This document shows positions 1-8,569 of a stretch of 44,505 bases of DNA, piece by piece. The DNA lies in contig JALHNV010000021.1 of the NCBI GenBank assembly GCA_022843325.1, positions 1-44,505 on the forward strand, given 5' to 3'. The stretch's first letter is position 1, and every line of letters begins with the position of its first letter. The DNA comes from Pseudolabrys sp. Lineage in GTDB: Bacteria > Pseudomonadota > Alphaproteobacteria > Rhizobiales > Xanthobacteraceae. The notes below the pieces were generated by a model. That model saw nothing but the letters and a program-made list of their open reading frames with translations. It did not search any database and was not told where the DNA came from. Made by a program: the position numbers and the translations under genes.

Positions 1-924
1 TCGGAAAGCCGTAACGGCGCGGTGTTCCCGTGGAATTTCGTCGCCGTCGGTAGCTACTGGACTGCCGCCGACGTCGCCATCCAGCACATCGCCAAGGAAT
101 TCGGCGGCCTCGACAAGCTCAAGGACAAGAAGATCAGCCTCGTCTATCACGACAGTCCCTACGGCAAGGAGCCGATCGCAGCCCTTGAGGCGCGCGCCAA
201 GTTGCACGGCTTCAACTTCAAAGCGATCCCGGTCACCCATCCGGGCGTCGAGCAGAAGTCGCAGTGGCTGTCGATCCGTCAGGACCGGCCCGACTACGTG
301 CTGCTCTGGGGCTGGGGCGTGATGAACTCGACCGCGATCAAGGAGGCGGCGGCGGTCGGCTTCCCGCGCGACAAGGTGATGGGAGTGTGGTGGTCCGGCG
401 CAGAGCCTGACGTGACGCCGGCCGGCGACCAGTCGACCGGCTACAAGGCGCTGATGCTGCAGCACGGCGCCGGCAAGTCGAAGGTGCATGCCGACCTCGA
501 GAAGTTCGTCATCGGCAAGGGCAAGTCCCCCACCAAGGAAGACTTTGCTCAGGTGCTCTACAACCGCGGCATTCTCAACTCCATGATCGGCGTCGAGGCG
601 ATCCGCACCGCAATGGCGAAATACGGCAACAAGCCGATGACCGGCGAGCAAATCCGCTGGGGGTTCGAAAACCTCAACCTGACCGCCGACCGCATCAAGG
701 AGCTCGGCTTCGACGGCATGTTGCAGCCGATGCGCTTCAGTTGCCAGGACCATCAGGGCGCCGATGTCGCGCGCGTCCAGCAGTGGGACGGCAAGGCCTG
801 GAAGGTGATCTCCGAGTACTACACGGCCGACCGCAAGATTCTCGATCCGATGGTTCAGGACGCGGCGGTCAAGTACGCGGCCGAGAAAAAGATCACGGCG
901 CGCGACTGCTCGAAGGAGAGCTGA
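1..924 (+). CDS. ABC transporter substrate-binding protein, branched-chain amino acid type (5' end cut off)
   Basis: Periplasmic solute-capturing protein of a LivJ/Peripla_BP_6-type ABC importer. The frame is open to base 1: codons before the GTG at 22 read S-E-S-R-N-G-A, so that GTG is internal and the signal peptide lies outside the window. About 307 residues remain. The KISLVYHDSPYGKE segment and the following QKSQWLSIRQDRPDYVLLWG segment fit the second-lobe strands of type I binding folds. The C-terminal part (GFDGMLQPMRFSCQDHQGAD) resembles members that take up aromatic or other organic acids, but the ligand cannot be read from sequence. A LivF-type ATPase follows after a hairpin, so this is the downstream end of an importer operon. 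Confidence 0.85.
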   Translation, partial: SESRNGAVFPWNFVAVGSYWTAADVAIQHIAKEFGGLDKLKDKKISLVYHDSPYGKEPIAALEARAKLHGFNFKAIPVTHPGVEQKSQWLSIRQDRPDYVLLWGWGVMNSTAIKEAAAVGFPRDKVMGVWWSGAEPDVTPAGDQSTGYKALMLQHGAGKSKVHADLEKFVIGKGKSPTKEDFAQVLYNRGILNSMIGVEAIRTAMAKYGNKPMTGEQIRWGFENLNLTADRIKELGFDGMLQPMRFSCQDHQGADVARVQQWDGKAWKVISEYYTADRKILDPMVQDAAVKYAAEKKITARDCSKES

Positions 925-940
925 GCGTCGGCACGCGTTA

Positions 941-970
941 CCCTCCCCGCGCCGTGCGGGGAGGGTTTCT
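941..970 (+). terminator. Hairpin after the binding-protein gene
   Basis: CCCTCCCCGC (941-950) and GCGGGGAGGG (956-965) form a perfect 10-bp stem with a 5-base loop, followed by TTTCTTC. It lies between the binding-protein stop and the ATPase GTG start. It may therefore be a partial terminator or processing site that lets the binding protein be made in excess of the ATPase; that role is inference. Confidence 0.65.
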
Positions 971-988
971 TCGCAGGGAAGGCCTCAG

Positions 989-1822
989 GTGAGTACGGTC
1001 TCGCAATCCCACGACCCGACCAAATCCTTCCTCTCGGTGAACAACATCGAGGTGGTGTACAGCCACGTCATTCTGGTGCTGAAGGGCGTGTCGCTCGACG
1101 TGCCCAAGGGCGGCATCGTCGCGCTGCTCGGCGCCAACGGCGCCGGCAAGACGACAACGCTAAAGGCCATCTCGAACCTGCTGCATGCCGAGCGCGGCGA
1201 AGTCACCAAGGGCTCGATCCTGCTCGACGGCGAGCCGGTGCACAAACTGACGCCGAACGAACTGGTGACGCGCGGCTGCATCCAGGTGATGGAAGGCCGC
1301 CGCTGCTTCGCGCATCTGACCATCGAGGAAAATCTGCTCACCGGCGCCTTCACCCGGCGCGACGGCAAGGCCGCAACCGCACGCGACCTCGAGATGGTCT
1401 ACAATTATTTCCCGCGCCTGCGCGAGCGCCGCGGCTCAACCGCCGGCTACACCTCGGGCGGCGAACAGCAGATGTGCGCCATCGGCCGCGCGTTGATGTC
1501 GCGGCCGTCGATGATCCTGCTGGACGAACCGTCAATGGGGCTGGCGCCGCAGATCGTCGAGGAGATATTCACCATCGTGAAGGACCTCAACGAGAAAGAG
1601 GGCGTGTCGTTTCTGCTGGCCGAGCAGAACACCAACATGGCGCTGCGCTACGCGCGCTACGGCTATATTCTCGAGAACGGCCGTGTGGTGATGGATGGCG
1701 ACGCCAAATCGCTGGCGGAAAATGAAGACGTCAAGGAATTCTACCTCGGCATTTCCGACGGCCGCCGCAAATCGTTTCGCGACGGCAAGCATTACCGTCG
1801 CCGCAAGCGGTGGCTGGCGTGA
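989..1822 (+). CDS. LivF-type ABC transporter ATP-binding protein
   Basis: Cytoplasmic ATPase of the importer, 277 residues. Walker A is GANGAGKTT (about residues 48-56), the ABC signature is TSGGEQQ (155-161) in place of the classic LSGGQ, and Walker B is MILLDEPS (175-182). AEQN at the switch position is typical of LivF, as is the segment GCIQVMEGRRCFAHLTIEENL. The GTG start at 989 is supported by the purine-rich AGGGAAGG just upstream. The C-terminal tail is very basic (RRKSFRDGKHYRRRKRW). The matching LivG ATPase and permeases are not in the window and probably lie upstream. Confidence 0.93.
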   Translation: MSTVSQSHDPTKSFLSVNNIEVVYSHVILVLKGVSLDVPKGGIVALLGANGAGKTTTLKAISNLLHAERGEVTKGSILLDGEPVHKLTPNELVTRGCIQVMEGRRCFAHLTIEENLLTGAFTRRDGKAATARDLEMVYNYFPRLRERRGSTAGYTSGGEQQMCAIGRALMSRPSMILLDEPSMGLAPQIVEEIFTIVKDLNEKEGVSFLLAEQNTNMALRYARYGYILENGRVVMDGDAKSLAENEDVKEFYLGISDGRRKSFRDGKHYRRRKRWLA

Positions 1823-1830
1823 GCACATCC

Positions 1831-1918
1831 GTCATGGCCGGGCTTGTCCCGGCCATCCACGTCTTGCTTTACTTGAAGAAAAAAAGACGTGGATGCCCGG
1901 CATAAAGCCGGGCATGAC
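1831..1918. repeat. Cloverleaf-shaped palindromic intergenic repeat, copy 1
   Basis: Outer arms GTCATG...CATGAC enclose two small hairpins: GGCCGGG/CCCGGCC (1836-1842 with 1848-1854) and GCCCGGC/GCCGGGC (1895-1901 with 1907-1913). A central perfect 11-bp stem ATCCACGTCTT/AAGACGTGGAT (1855-1865 with 1884-1894) sits between them. A diverged copy is at 25032-25118. The element fills almost the whole gap between the ATPase and the ligase gene. Elements of this look are common between genes in Bradyrhizobium relatives. Confidence 0.8.
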
Positions 1919-1928
1919 GGAGAGGTGC

Positions 1929-3161
1929 ATGTCCGACGCCTACGACACCCTCGAAACCCGCGATCCTGCGCTGCGCGAGCGCGAGCAGTTCGCCGCGCTG
2001 CCAGCTGCCATCGCCCATGCCGTGACCGCGCCGGGCTGGGCCAGGCATCTCGCCGGCGCCGAGCCGCAAGCCGTCACCTCGCGCGCTGCGCTCGCCACAC
2101 TGCCGGTGATGCGCAAGACCGATATCGCCGCCCTGCAAAAGGAGCATCCGCCGTTCGGCGGGCTCAACGTCACGGCGCCGGGCCGGGCGAAACGGTTGCT
2201 GATGTCGCCGGGACCGATCTTCGAGCCGGAAGGCGAGGGCGCCGACTGGTGGGGCGCGGCGCGCGCCTGCCACGCCGCCGGCTTTCGCGCCGGCGATATC
2301 GTGCACAATTCATTCGCCTATCATCTCACGCCGGGTGGTTTCATTCTGGAATCGGGCGCGCGCGCGATCGGCTGCGCGGTCATTCCCGGTGGCGTCGGCA
2401 ATACCGAGCAGCAGCTTGAGGCCATCGCGCGTTACAAGCCGTCCGGCTATGTCGGCACGCCGGACTTTCTCAAGATCCTGCTCGATACCGCCGCCAAAGC
2501 GAACAAGGACGCGTCGTCGTTCAGGCGCGCGCTGGTTTCGGGTGCGGCGCTGCCGGCCTCGCTGCGCGACGTACTGGGCGGGCGCGGCGTTGCAGTGCTG
2601 CAATGCTATGCCACCGCCGAACTCGGCATCATCGCCTATGAGTCGTCGGCCCGCGAAGGCATGATCGTCAATGAAACGGTGATCCTCGAGATCGTCCGTC
2701 CGGGCACCGGCGAGCCAGTCGCCGAGGGCGAGGTCGGCGAGGTGGTCGTCACCTCGTTCAATGCCGACTACCCGATGATCCGGCTGGCGACCGGCGACCT
2801 GTCGGCGATCCTGCCGGGCCTCTCGCCGTGCGGCCGCACCAATGCGCGCATCAAAGGCTGGATGGGCCGCGCCGACCAGACTGCCAAGGTGAAAGGCATG
2901 TTCGTGCATCCGCGGCAGATCGCCGACATCGGCGCGCGGCATCCGCAATTGGCGCGGCTGCGGCTGGTGGTCGGCCGCGACAACGAGCAGGACACCATGA
3001 CGCTCGAGTGCGAATGCGCCGCGCCGGATGCCGCGCTGGAAGCGGCCGTCGCCGCGACGGTGCAGGCGGTCACCAAGCTCAGGGCGGCGATCCGGCTGGT
3101 GCCGCCCGGATCGCTGCCCAATGACGGCAAAGTAATCGCCGACGACCGGCCGGCAGGTTAG
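1929..3161 (+). CDS. AMP-forming ligase, phenylacetate-CoA ligase-like
   Basis: Probable acyl-AMP/acyl-CoA synthetase of the ANL superfamily, 410 residues, cytoplasmic. Seen: LVSGAALPASL and QCYATAELGIIAYE in the A5-like region, then YPMIRLATGDLSAI with the conserved Asp. DQTAKVKGMFVHP matches the hinge of PaaK-like ligases, and a C-terminal Lys lies in NDGKVIADDRP. The usual SSGTTG phosphate loop is replaced by MSPGPIFEPEG. The frame is open from 1695, but the ATG at 1929 follows GGAGAGG (1919-1925) and excludes the repeat; an in-frame ATG at 1914 is the alternative. Position behind the ABC genes suggests that the imported acid is its substrate (inference). Confidence 0.8.
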   Translation: MSDAYDTLETRDPALREREQFAALPAAIAHAVTAPGWARHLAGAEPQAVTSRAALATLPVMRKTDIAALQKEHPPFGGLNVTAPGRAKRLLMSPGPIFEPEGEGADWWGAARACHAAGFRAGDIVHNSFAYHLTPGGFILESGARAIGCAVIPGGVGNTEQQLEAIARYKPSGYVGTPDFLKILLDTAAKANKDASSFRRALVSGAALPASLRDVLGGRGVAVLQCYATAELGIIAYESSAREGMIVNETVILEIVRPGTGEPVAEGEVGEVVVTSFNADYPMIRLATGDLSAILPGLSPCGRTNARIKGWMGRADQTAKVKGMFVHPRQIADIGARHPQLARLRLVVGRDNEQDTMTLECECAAPDAALEAAVAATVQAVTKLRAAIRLVPPGSLPNDGKVIADDRPAG

Positions 3162-3207
3162 GGCGCTTGCCCTTGACCGCACTCGCCGTTTGCTCCTGAT
3201 AGCGCGT

Positions 3208-4239
3208 ATGAACCCGTCCGATCATAAACCTGCCGGCCATCCCGCGCTGCCGCCGCGCCGCATCGGCGTGCTGCTGGTCAATCTCGGCACGCCCGACGCC
3301 ACCGACTATTGGTCGATGCGCCGCTATCTGAAGGAATTCCTGTCCGATCCGCGCGTGATCGAGGAAAACCGCATCAAGTGGTGGCTGGTGCTCAATCTCA
3401 TCATCCTCACCGTGCGCCCCGGCCGCAAAGGCCGCGACTACGACAAGATCTGGAACAGGGATCTCAACGAGTCCTTTCTCAAGACCATCACCCGCGCGCA
3501 GTCTGACAAGCTCGGCGCCATGCTGGTCGGCAATCCGGATCTGCTGGTCGACTGGGGCATGCGCTATGGCAATCCCTCGATTGCCTCAAAGCTGGAGGCA
3601 ATGCAGGCGGCCGGCTGCGACCGGATCTTGCTGGTGCCGCTTTATCCGCAATATGCCGCGGCTACGACGGCCACCGTCTGCGACAAGGCGTTCGAGGCGC
3701 TGGCGCGCATGCGCTGGCAACCGGCCTTGCGTGTCGCGCCGGCCTGGCACGACCAGCCGGCCTATATCGAGGCGCTGGCGAATTCGCTTGAGCGTGAGAT
3801 CGCGAAGCTGACATTCAAGCCGGACGTCATCATCGCCTCCTTCCACGGCATGCCGGAAGAATATTTGCAGAAGGGCGATCCCTATTACTGTCATTGCGCC
3901 AAGACCGCGCGCCTGCTGCGCGAGCGCATGGGCCTCGACGAAAGCCAGTTGATGCTGACCTTCCAGTCGCGCTTTGGCCCGGCCGAATGGCTCAAGCCCT
4001 ATACCGACGAGACCGTGAAGGCGCTGGCCGAACGCGGCGTGAAGAACCTCGCCATCATCACGCCGGGCTTTGCCGCCGACTGTCTGGAGACGCTGGAAGA
4101 GATCGCGATGGAAAACGCCGAGATATTCCATCAGGCCGGCGGCGAGAACTTCGCGGCGATCCCGTGCCTCAACGATTCGCCGGACGGCATGAATGTCATC
4201 CGCGATGTGGTCGAGCGGGAGCTGCAAGGCTGGGTGTGA
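3208..4239 (+). CDS. hemH: Ferrochelatase
   Basis: Inserts Fe2+ into protoporphyrin IX, the last step of protoheme synthesis; 343 residues. Family marks: RIGVLLVNLGTPD at the N-terminus, LLVPLYPQYAAATTATVCD, the active-site histidine region IIASFHGMPEEYLQKGDPYYCHC, FQSRFGPAEWLKPYTD, and PGFAADCLETLEEIAMEN with a conserved Glu. The ATG at 3208 is preferred; an in-frame TTG at 3190 would add six residues. No strong Shine-Dalgarno is visible before either. It starts 46 bases after the ligase gene. Confidence 0.96.
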   Translation: MNPSDHKPAGHPALPPRRIGVLLVNLGTPDATDYWSMRRYLKEFLSDPRVIEENRIKWWLVLNLIILTVRPGRKGRDYDKIWNRDLNESFLKTITRAQSDKLGAMLVGNPDLLVDWGMRYGNPSIASKLEAMQAAGCDRILLVPLYPQYAAATTATVCDKAFEALARMRWQPALRVAPAWHDQPAYIEALANSLEREIAKLTFKPDVIIASFHGMPEEYLQKGDPYYCHCAKTARLLRERMGLDESQLMLTFQSRFGPAEWLKPYTDETVKALAERGVKNLAIITPGFAADCLETLEEIAMENAEIFHQAGGENFAAIPCLNDSPDGMNVIRDVVERELQGWV

Positions 4240-4285
4240 AGCGGGCGTCTCCACCCCGCCAGCGGATAGGCGCCATCAACACCTC

Positions 4286-4316
4286 GTTAACCATAGCCCT
4301 TTAACGTCCGTTAACC
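4286..4316. promoter_or_regulatory. Cluster of TTAA half-sites, possible CtrA site
   Basis: Three TTAA cores occur within 28 bases (4287-4290, 4301-4304, 4311-4314). The first reads TTAACCAT, the known CtrA half-site motif of alphaproteobacteria; the last two are spaced by 6 rather than the consensus 7 bases. They lie in the gap between hemH and the outer-membrane gene. Regulation by CtrA is inference. Confidence 0.3.
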
Positions 4317-4392
4317 ACTTCCCGCCGGCTGCGCGGGGGCGTGCGCCTTGTTGCGCCCGTCGCCAGCCGGCCACAGGAGGCCGAGACAGGAC

Positions 4393-6105
4393 GTGCGGCG
4401 CCGTAGAATTCCACCCTTTGCCGTGCCGCGTTGCGCGTGCTGGCTGGCGTCCGCCGTCATGGCGTGCGCGGCGGTGGAAGCGCATGCGCAGCTGGCCGCG
4501 CCCGATCCGCTGTCGCCCCGGCTGAGCGTCGACCAGCGCGCGGTACCCGGTTTTCAGCCGTTCGACCGGCCGGTCCAGACGCAAGCCGGTCAGCCGACCA
4601 CGTTCACGCCGCCGGTTTCCGGCGCTGGCTCGACGGGTTTCGATTCGACCAACAACCGCCGTCCGCGGGGCCGCGCCGCGCCGCGCGCGACGACTGCCGC
4701 GCCGGCCGGCACCGGCCTCGATGCACAAGCCTCTGTGCCGCCAACGTCGGGGACGACGCCGGTGTCGCCATACCAGCTTCCACCGCGCGGCAGCCCCGCC
4801 GCGCAGGCGCGGGCGCAGGTACCGGGCGCGGGTCCGATTGAAGACGTCGGCGCCATCCGCGATGCAGCTGTGCGGCGCCGGGCGCGCATCGACGAGGCCG
4901 ATCCCTATGCCGCGATCGGCCTGCGTGGCGGCAGCTTCATCTGGTATCCGGCCGTCGAACTGCTTGGCGGCTACGACACCAATCCCGAACGCGGATCGAA
5001 CCGGAGGGGCGCATCGCTCTACACCATCGCACCGGAACTGCGGGTGCAGTCGGACTGGTCGCGGCATGAGTTCAAGGCCGATCTGCGCGGCAGCTACACC
5101 GGCTACAGCCCGGACACCGAACCGACGCTGAGCCGCCCGGCCTTCGATGGTCGTGCCGAAGGCCGCATTGATGTCACCAAGGACACGCGCATCGACGCCG
5201 GCGCCCGTCTGCTGGTGTCGACCGATAATCCCGGCAGCCCGAATTTGCAGGCCGGATTGCAGAAGCTGCCGATCTTCACCACGGCCGGTGGTTCGCTCGG
5301 CCTCGGTCACCGCTTCAACCGCTTCGACCTGTCGGTGCGCGGCGATGCCGAACGCACCGCCTATCAGGACTCCAAGCTGACCAACGGCAGCACGGCCAGT
5401 AACCGGGACCGCAATTACGACCAATATGCCGGCACGCTGCGCGGCGCCTACGAGCTTTCGCCCGGTGTGACGCCCTTCGTCGATGTCACCTCCGATCAGC
5501 GCAAGCACGAGGTCTCGCCCGATCCGAACGGCTACCAGCGCAACTCGACCGGCCTCACGGGCCGCGTCGGTTCGACTTTTGAATTGTCGCGCCTGCTGGT
5601 TGGCGAAGTGGCGCTCGGCTACACCAAACGTTCTTATGACGACCCGCGCTTTGCCGACCTCACCGGCCTGATCGGCGATGCCTCGCTGATCTGGACCGTC
5701 AACGCGCTGACCACGGTGAAGCTGACCGCGCGCTCGAATGTCGCGGAATCGACGGTGCCCGGCGTCGCCGGCGTGCTCAATCGCGACGTCGGCGTTCAGC
5801 TCGATCATGCTTTCCGCCGTTATCTGATCGGCAGCGTTAAGGCCGGTTTCGGTCTGGAGAGCTATCGCGGCGTCAGCTCTTCGACGACGACAACGGTCGT
5901 ATGCGATTGCGTCGTCTCGACGACGACGACAACGGGCGTCGACCGCGAGGATAAGCGCTTCTGGCTCGGCGCCGGGCTGACCTACAAGTTCAACCGCAAC
6001 GTCCACGTCAAAGGCGAATTCCGTCAGGAGTGGCTGCGCTCCAACGTGCTCGGAAACGATTACACCGCCAGCACGTTCCTGGTCGGCGTCCGCTGGCAGC
6101 AGTAG
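4393..6105 (+). CDS. Outer-membrane beta-barrel protein (BBP2-like)
   Basis: Predicted 570-residue exported protein. A basic N-terminus and hydrophobic stretch ending in VEAHAQ form a signal peptide. A Pro/Ala/Thr-rich linker of about 150 residues follows, then a barrel of alternating strands starting near GGSFIWYPAVELLGGYDTNP and closing with FLVGVRWQQ (terminal aromatic region typical of barrels). The pattern resembles the putative beta-barrel porin 2 family; cargo is unknown. The GTG at 4393 is chosen because it gives a clean signal peptide and follows AGGAGG at 4375-4380; a TTG at 4348 would also be in frame. Near the end is a near-symmetric Thr-rich segment around Cys-Asp-Cys. Confidence 0.8.
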   Translation: MRRRRIPPFAVPRCACWLASAVMACAAVEAHAQLAAPDPLSPRLSVDQRAVPGFQPFDRPVQTQAGQPTTFTPPVSGAGSTGFDSTNNRRPRGRAAPRATTAAPAGTGLDAQASVPPTSGTTPVSPYQLPPRGSPAAQARAQVPGAGPIEDVGAIRDAAVRRRARIDEADPYAAIGLRGGSFIWYPAVELLGGYDTNPERGSNRRGASLYTIAPELRVQSDWSRHEFKADLRGSYTGYSPDTEPTLSRPAFDGRAEGRIDVTKDTRIDAGARLLVSTDNPGSPNLQAGLQKLPIFTTAGGSLGLGHRFNRFDLSVRGDAERTAYQDSKLTNGSTASNRDRNYDQYAGTLRGAYELSPGVTPFVDVTSDQRKHEVSPDPNGYQRNSTGLTGRVGSTFELSRLLVGEVALGYTKRSYDDPRFADLTGLIGDASLIWTVNALTTVKLTARSNVAESTVPGVAGVLNRDVGVQLDHAFRRYLIGSVKAGFGLESYRGVSSSTTTTVVCDCVVSTTTTTGVDREDKRFWLGAGLTYKFNRNVHVKGEFRQEWLRSNVLGNDYTASTFLVGVRWQQ

Positions 6106-6147
6106 CGGGTGCGCCGTCGGGCTTTGTACGGCGGAATAGTAGTTGTA

Positions 6148-6175
6148 GGGCGGATTAGCGAAGCGTAATCCGCCC
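6148..6175. repeat. Inverted repeat between convergent genes
   Basis: GGGCGGATTA (6148-6157) and TAATCCGCCC (6166-6175) form a perfect 10-bp stem with an 8-base loop GCGAAGCG. The sequence is of the dispersed repeat type seen in many proteobacteria. Sitting between converging transcripts, it could act as a two-way terminator, though no T-run flanks it. Confidence 0.65.
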
Positions 6176-6203
6176 TGCGCCTCAACCCAACCGACGGCTT
6201 CGG

Positions 6204-7085
6204 CTACTTCCCGCCCAGCATCCGCTGCATCTCGGCCCGCAATTCCGGCGCGATGTCCTCGCGCTCGAGGCCATAGGCGATGTTGGCGGCGAGGAAGCCG
6301 ATCTTTGAACCGCAGTCGAAGCTGCGGCCGTCGAACTTCAGGCCGTAGAAAGGCTGTGTCTTGGCCAGCGCCAGCATCGCGTCGGTGAGCTGGATTTCGC
6401 CGCCGGCGCCGGCCGACTGCTTTGACAGCACCTCGAAGATCTCCGGCTGCAGAATGTAGCGGCCGGTGATGCTGAGATTGGACGGCGCGTCCGCCGCCTT
6501 CGGCTTCTCGACCATGCCGGTGATGCTGAAGGCTTTACCCTTGGTCTCGCCGACACCGACAATGCCGTACATGTGGACGCGGTCGCTCGGCACTTCCTCG
6601 ACCGCGATGATGTTGGCGTTGGTATCGAGCGCATTGGCGGCATCGATCATTTGCGCCAGGCAGCCCGGTTCGTGCTGCACGAGAACGTCCGGCAACAGCA
6701 GTGCGAACGGTTCGTTGCCGACCAGTTCGCGCGCGCACCACACGGCGTGGCCCAGCCCGAGCGGCGACTGCTGGCGGGTGAAGCTGGCGGTGCCAGCTTC
6801 CGGCAGATCCTGCGACAACAAGCTTAGCTCTTCTTTTTTGCCGCGCTCGACCAGTGTCAGTTCAAGTTCGAACTGGCGATCGAAATGGTCCTCGATCACG
6901 CTCTTGTTGCGGCCGGTGACGAAGATGAAGTGCTCAATGCCGGCTTCGCGCGCCTCGTCGACCACGTGCTGGATCAGTGGCCGATCGACCACCGGCAACA
7001 TCTCCTTCGGCATCGCCTTGGTGGCGGGAAGGAACCGGGTTCCGAGACCGGCGACGGGGAAGATGGCTTTTCTGATGCGGGACAT
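6204..7085 (-). CDS. galU: UTP-glucose-1-phosphate uridylyltransferase
   Basis: Makes UDP-glucose from UTP and glucose-1-phosphate for envelope polysaccharides; 293 residues, normal family length. The N-terminal nucleotide-binding signature is GLGTRFLPATKAMPKEMLPV, followed by PLIQHVVDEA. Also seen: LLPDVLVQ with the metal-binding Asp, GMVEKPK, and GRYILQPEIFE. The C-terminal FDGRSFDCGSKIGFLAANI is typical of bacterial GalU. It stands alone, converging on the outer-membrane gene and divergent from the transglycosylase gene. Confidence 0.97.
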   Translation of the reverse strand: MSRIRKAIFPVAGLGTRFLPATKAMPKEMLPVVDRPLIQHVVDEAREAGIEHFIFVTGRNKSVIEDHFDRQFELELTLVERGKKEELSLLSQDLPEAGTASFTRQQSPLGLGHAVWCARELVGNEPFALLLPDVLVQHEPGCLAQMIDAANALDTNANIIAVEEVPSDRVHMYGIVGVGETKGKAFSITGMVEKPKAADAPSNLSITGRYILQPEIFEVLSKQSAGAGGEIQLTDAMLALAKTQPFYGLKFDGRSFDCGSKIGFLAANIAYGLEREDIAPELRAEMQRMLGGK

Positions 7086-7237
7086 GCGGTGGGGGAACTG
7101 CCTGGATTGAAATGGATCGGAGGATCAGAAAGCATGGGCCGACGCATTGGTCCAGATGCCGGGCCCTATTAACGCCATGGAAACGATATCATTGCACCCA
7201 TAGGGCCTGGGACGAAAACGTGGGAGCGCTGGCCGCA

Positions 7238-8569
7238 ATGACACGGATACACAGCCATCTCATGGCCGCTGCCGTCATGGCCGCCTTCACCGGCAGCGCG
7301 GTGGCCAGCGATGATCGCAAAAGCTCCATTACCGGCACGATCCCGCGGACCTCGGCTCCGGTCCAGCCGGGCGACAAGGAATGGAGCGGCGAATCCGGCG
7401 GTTCCGGCCATCCGCAGATGACGGCCGCGGCGATCCGGGCCGCCGCGGCGCATTTTCCGCAGTGCATCGAACAGCTGTGGCCGCTGGCCGCACGCCGCGG
7501 CATTTCGCGCGCCAGCTTCAACGCTCATGCGGCGCCGCTGACGCCCGATTTGCGGATCATGGATTTCGTCGATAGCCAGCCGGAGTTCACCCGGTCGTTC
7601 TGGGACTACCTGGATATTCTCGTCACCGACGCGCGCATCGCCAAGGGCCGCGAGATGATGGAAAAGCACAGCGCCATCTTCGAGGCGGTGGAACGGACTT
7701 ATGGCGTCGACCGCTATGTCGTTGCCGCGATCTGGGGCGTGGAAACCAACTACGGTGATATCCGCGGCGACCGGCCGGTGATCCGCTCGACCGCGACGCT
7801 GGCCTGCGTCGGCCGGCGGCAAAACTATTTCCGCGACGAATTCCTGTCCGCGCTGGAAATTCTGCACCGCGGCGACGTCAAGCCTGACCGCCTGGTCGGC
7901 TCCTGGGCCGGCGCTTTCGGCCCGACCCAGTTCATGCCGAGCGCGTTCAAGCGCGACGCCATCGATTTCGACCGCGACGGCCGCCGTGACCTCGTCGACT
8001 CGGTCGCCGACGTGATGGGCTCGACCGCCAACAAGCTCAAACGGGGCGGCTGGAATGCCGGCGAAACCTGGGGCTACGAGGTGGTGGTACCGGCAACGTT
8101 CGATTTCCTGCTGGCCGAGCGCGGCCGCACTTTGACGATCCGCGAGTGGGAGCAGTACGGGCTCAAGCGCGCCGGCGGCCAGGCTTTCCCGCGCCCCGAT
8201 GACCGCGCCTATCTGATGGTGCCGGCGGGCGTGCAGGGCCCCGGCTTCCTGATGTTGCCGAATTTCCGGGCCATCATGCGCTACAACCCGTCCGAGGCCT
8301 ATGCGTTGGCGATCGGCCATCTGGCCGACCGGCTGCGCGGCGGCGATGCCTTCGTGCAGGAGTGGCCGCGCTACGAGCGCGTGCTGTCGCGTGCCGAGCG
8401 GCTCGAGTTGCAACAATTGCTGGCGCGGCATGGCTTCGACGTCGGCGAGCCGGACGGCCGCTTCGGCGCCAGGACCCGTTCCGCGATCCGCGATTTCCAG
8501 GCCCGGATCGGCCAGGTTCCCGACGGCTTCGCTTCGGCGGTGGTGCTGGACCGGTTGCGGGCCCGCTAG
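7238..8569 (+). CDS. Lytic murein transglycosylase with C-terminal peptidoglycan-binding domain
   Basis: Cleaves the MurNAc-GlcNAc bond of peptidoglycan in the periplasm, leaving 1,6-anhydro ends; 443 residues. A signal peptide (about 1-24, ending AVAS) is followed by an SLT_2/MltB-like domain. The catalytic Glu is E169 in AAIWGVETNYG, and SWAGAFGPTQFMPSAF and DFDRDGRRDL are conserved MltB-family segments. The last 55 residues form a PG_binding_1 repeat (LLARHGFDVGEPDGRFGART). ATG 7238 is taken for the signal peptide and GGGAG at 7222-7226; the frame is open from 7112, and ATG 7262 is another option. Confidence 0.92.
   Translation: MTRIHSHLMAAAVMAAFTGSAVASDDRKSSITGTIPRTSAPVQPGDKEWSGESGGSGHPQMTAAAIRAAAAHFPQCIEQLWPLAARRGISRASFNAHAAPLTPDLRIMDFVDSQPEFTRSFWDYLDILVTDARIAKGREMMEKHSAIFEAVERTYGVDRYVVAAIWGVETNYGDIRGDRPVIRSTATLACVGRRQNYFRDEFLSALEILHRGDVKPDRLVGSWAGAFGPTQFMPSAFKRDAIDFDRDGRRDLVDSVADVMGSTANKLKRGGWNAGETWGYEVVVPATFDFLLAERGRTLTIREWEQYGLKRAGGQAFPRPDDRAYLMVPAGVQGPGFLMLPNFRAIMRYNPSEAYALAIGHLADRLRGGDAFVQEWPRYERVLSRAERLELQQLLARHGFDVGEPDGRFGARTRSAIRDFQARIGQVPDGFASAVVLDRLRAR

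Noticed and set aside
1695..1928. Upstream start of the ligase gene
   Set aside because: It would overlap the ATPase gene by 128 bases and translate the palindromic repeat; a good start lies at 1929.
4276..6006. Open frame of 576 codons on the minus strand opposite the outer-membrane gene
   Set aside because: Arg/Ala/Gly-rich with no domain; the plus strand has a signal peptide and barrel pattern. Such frames arise in GC-rich coding DNA.
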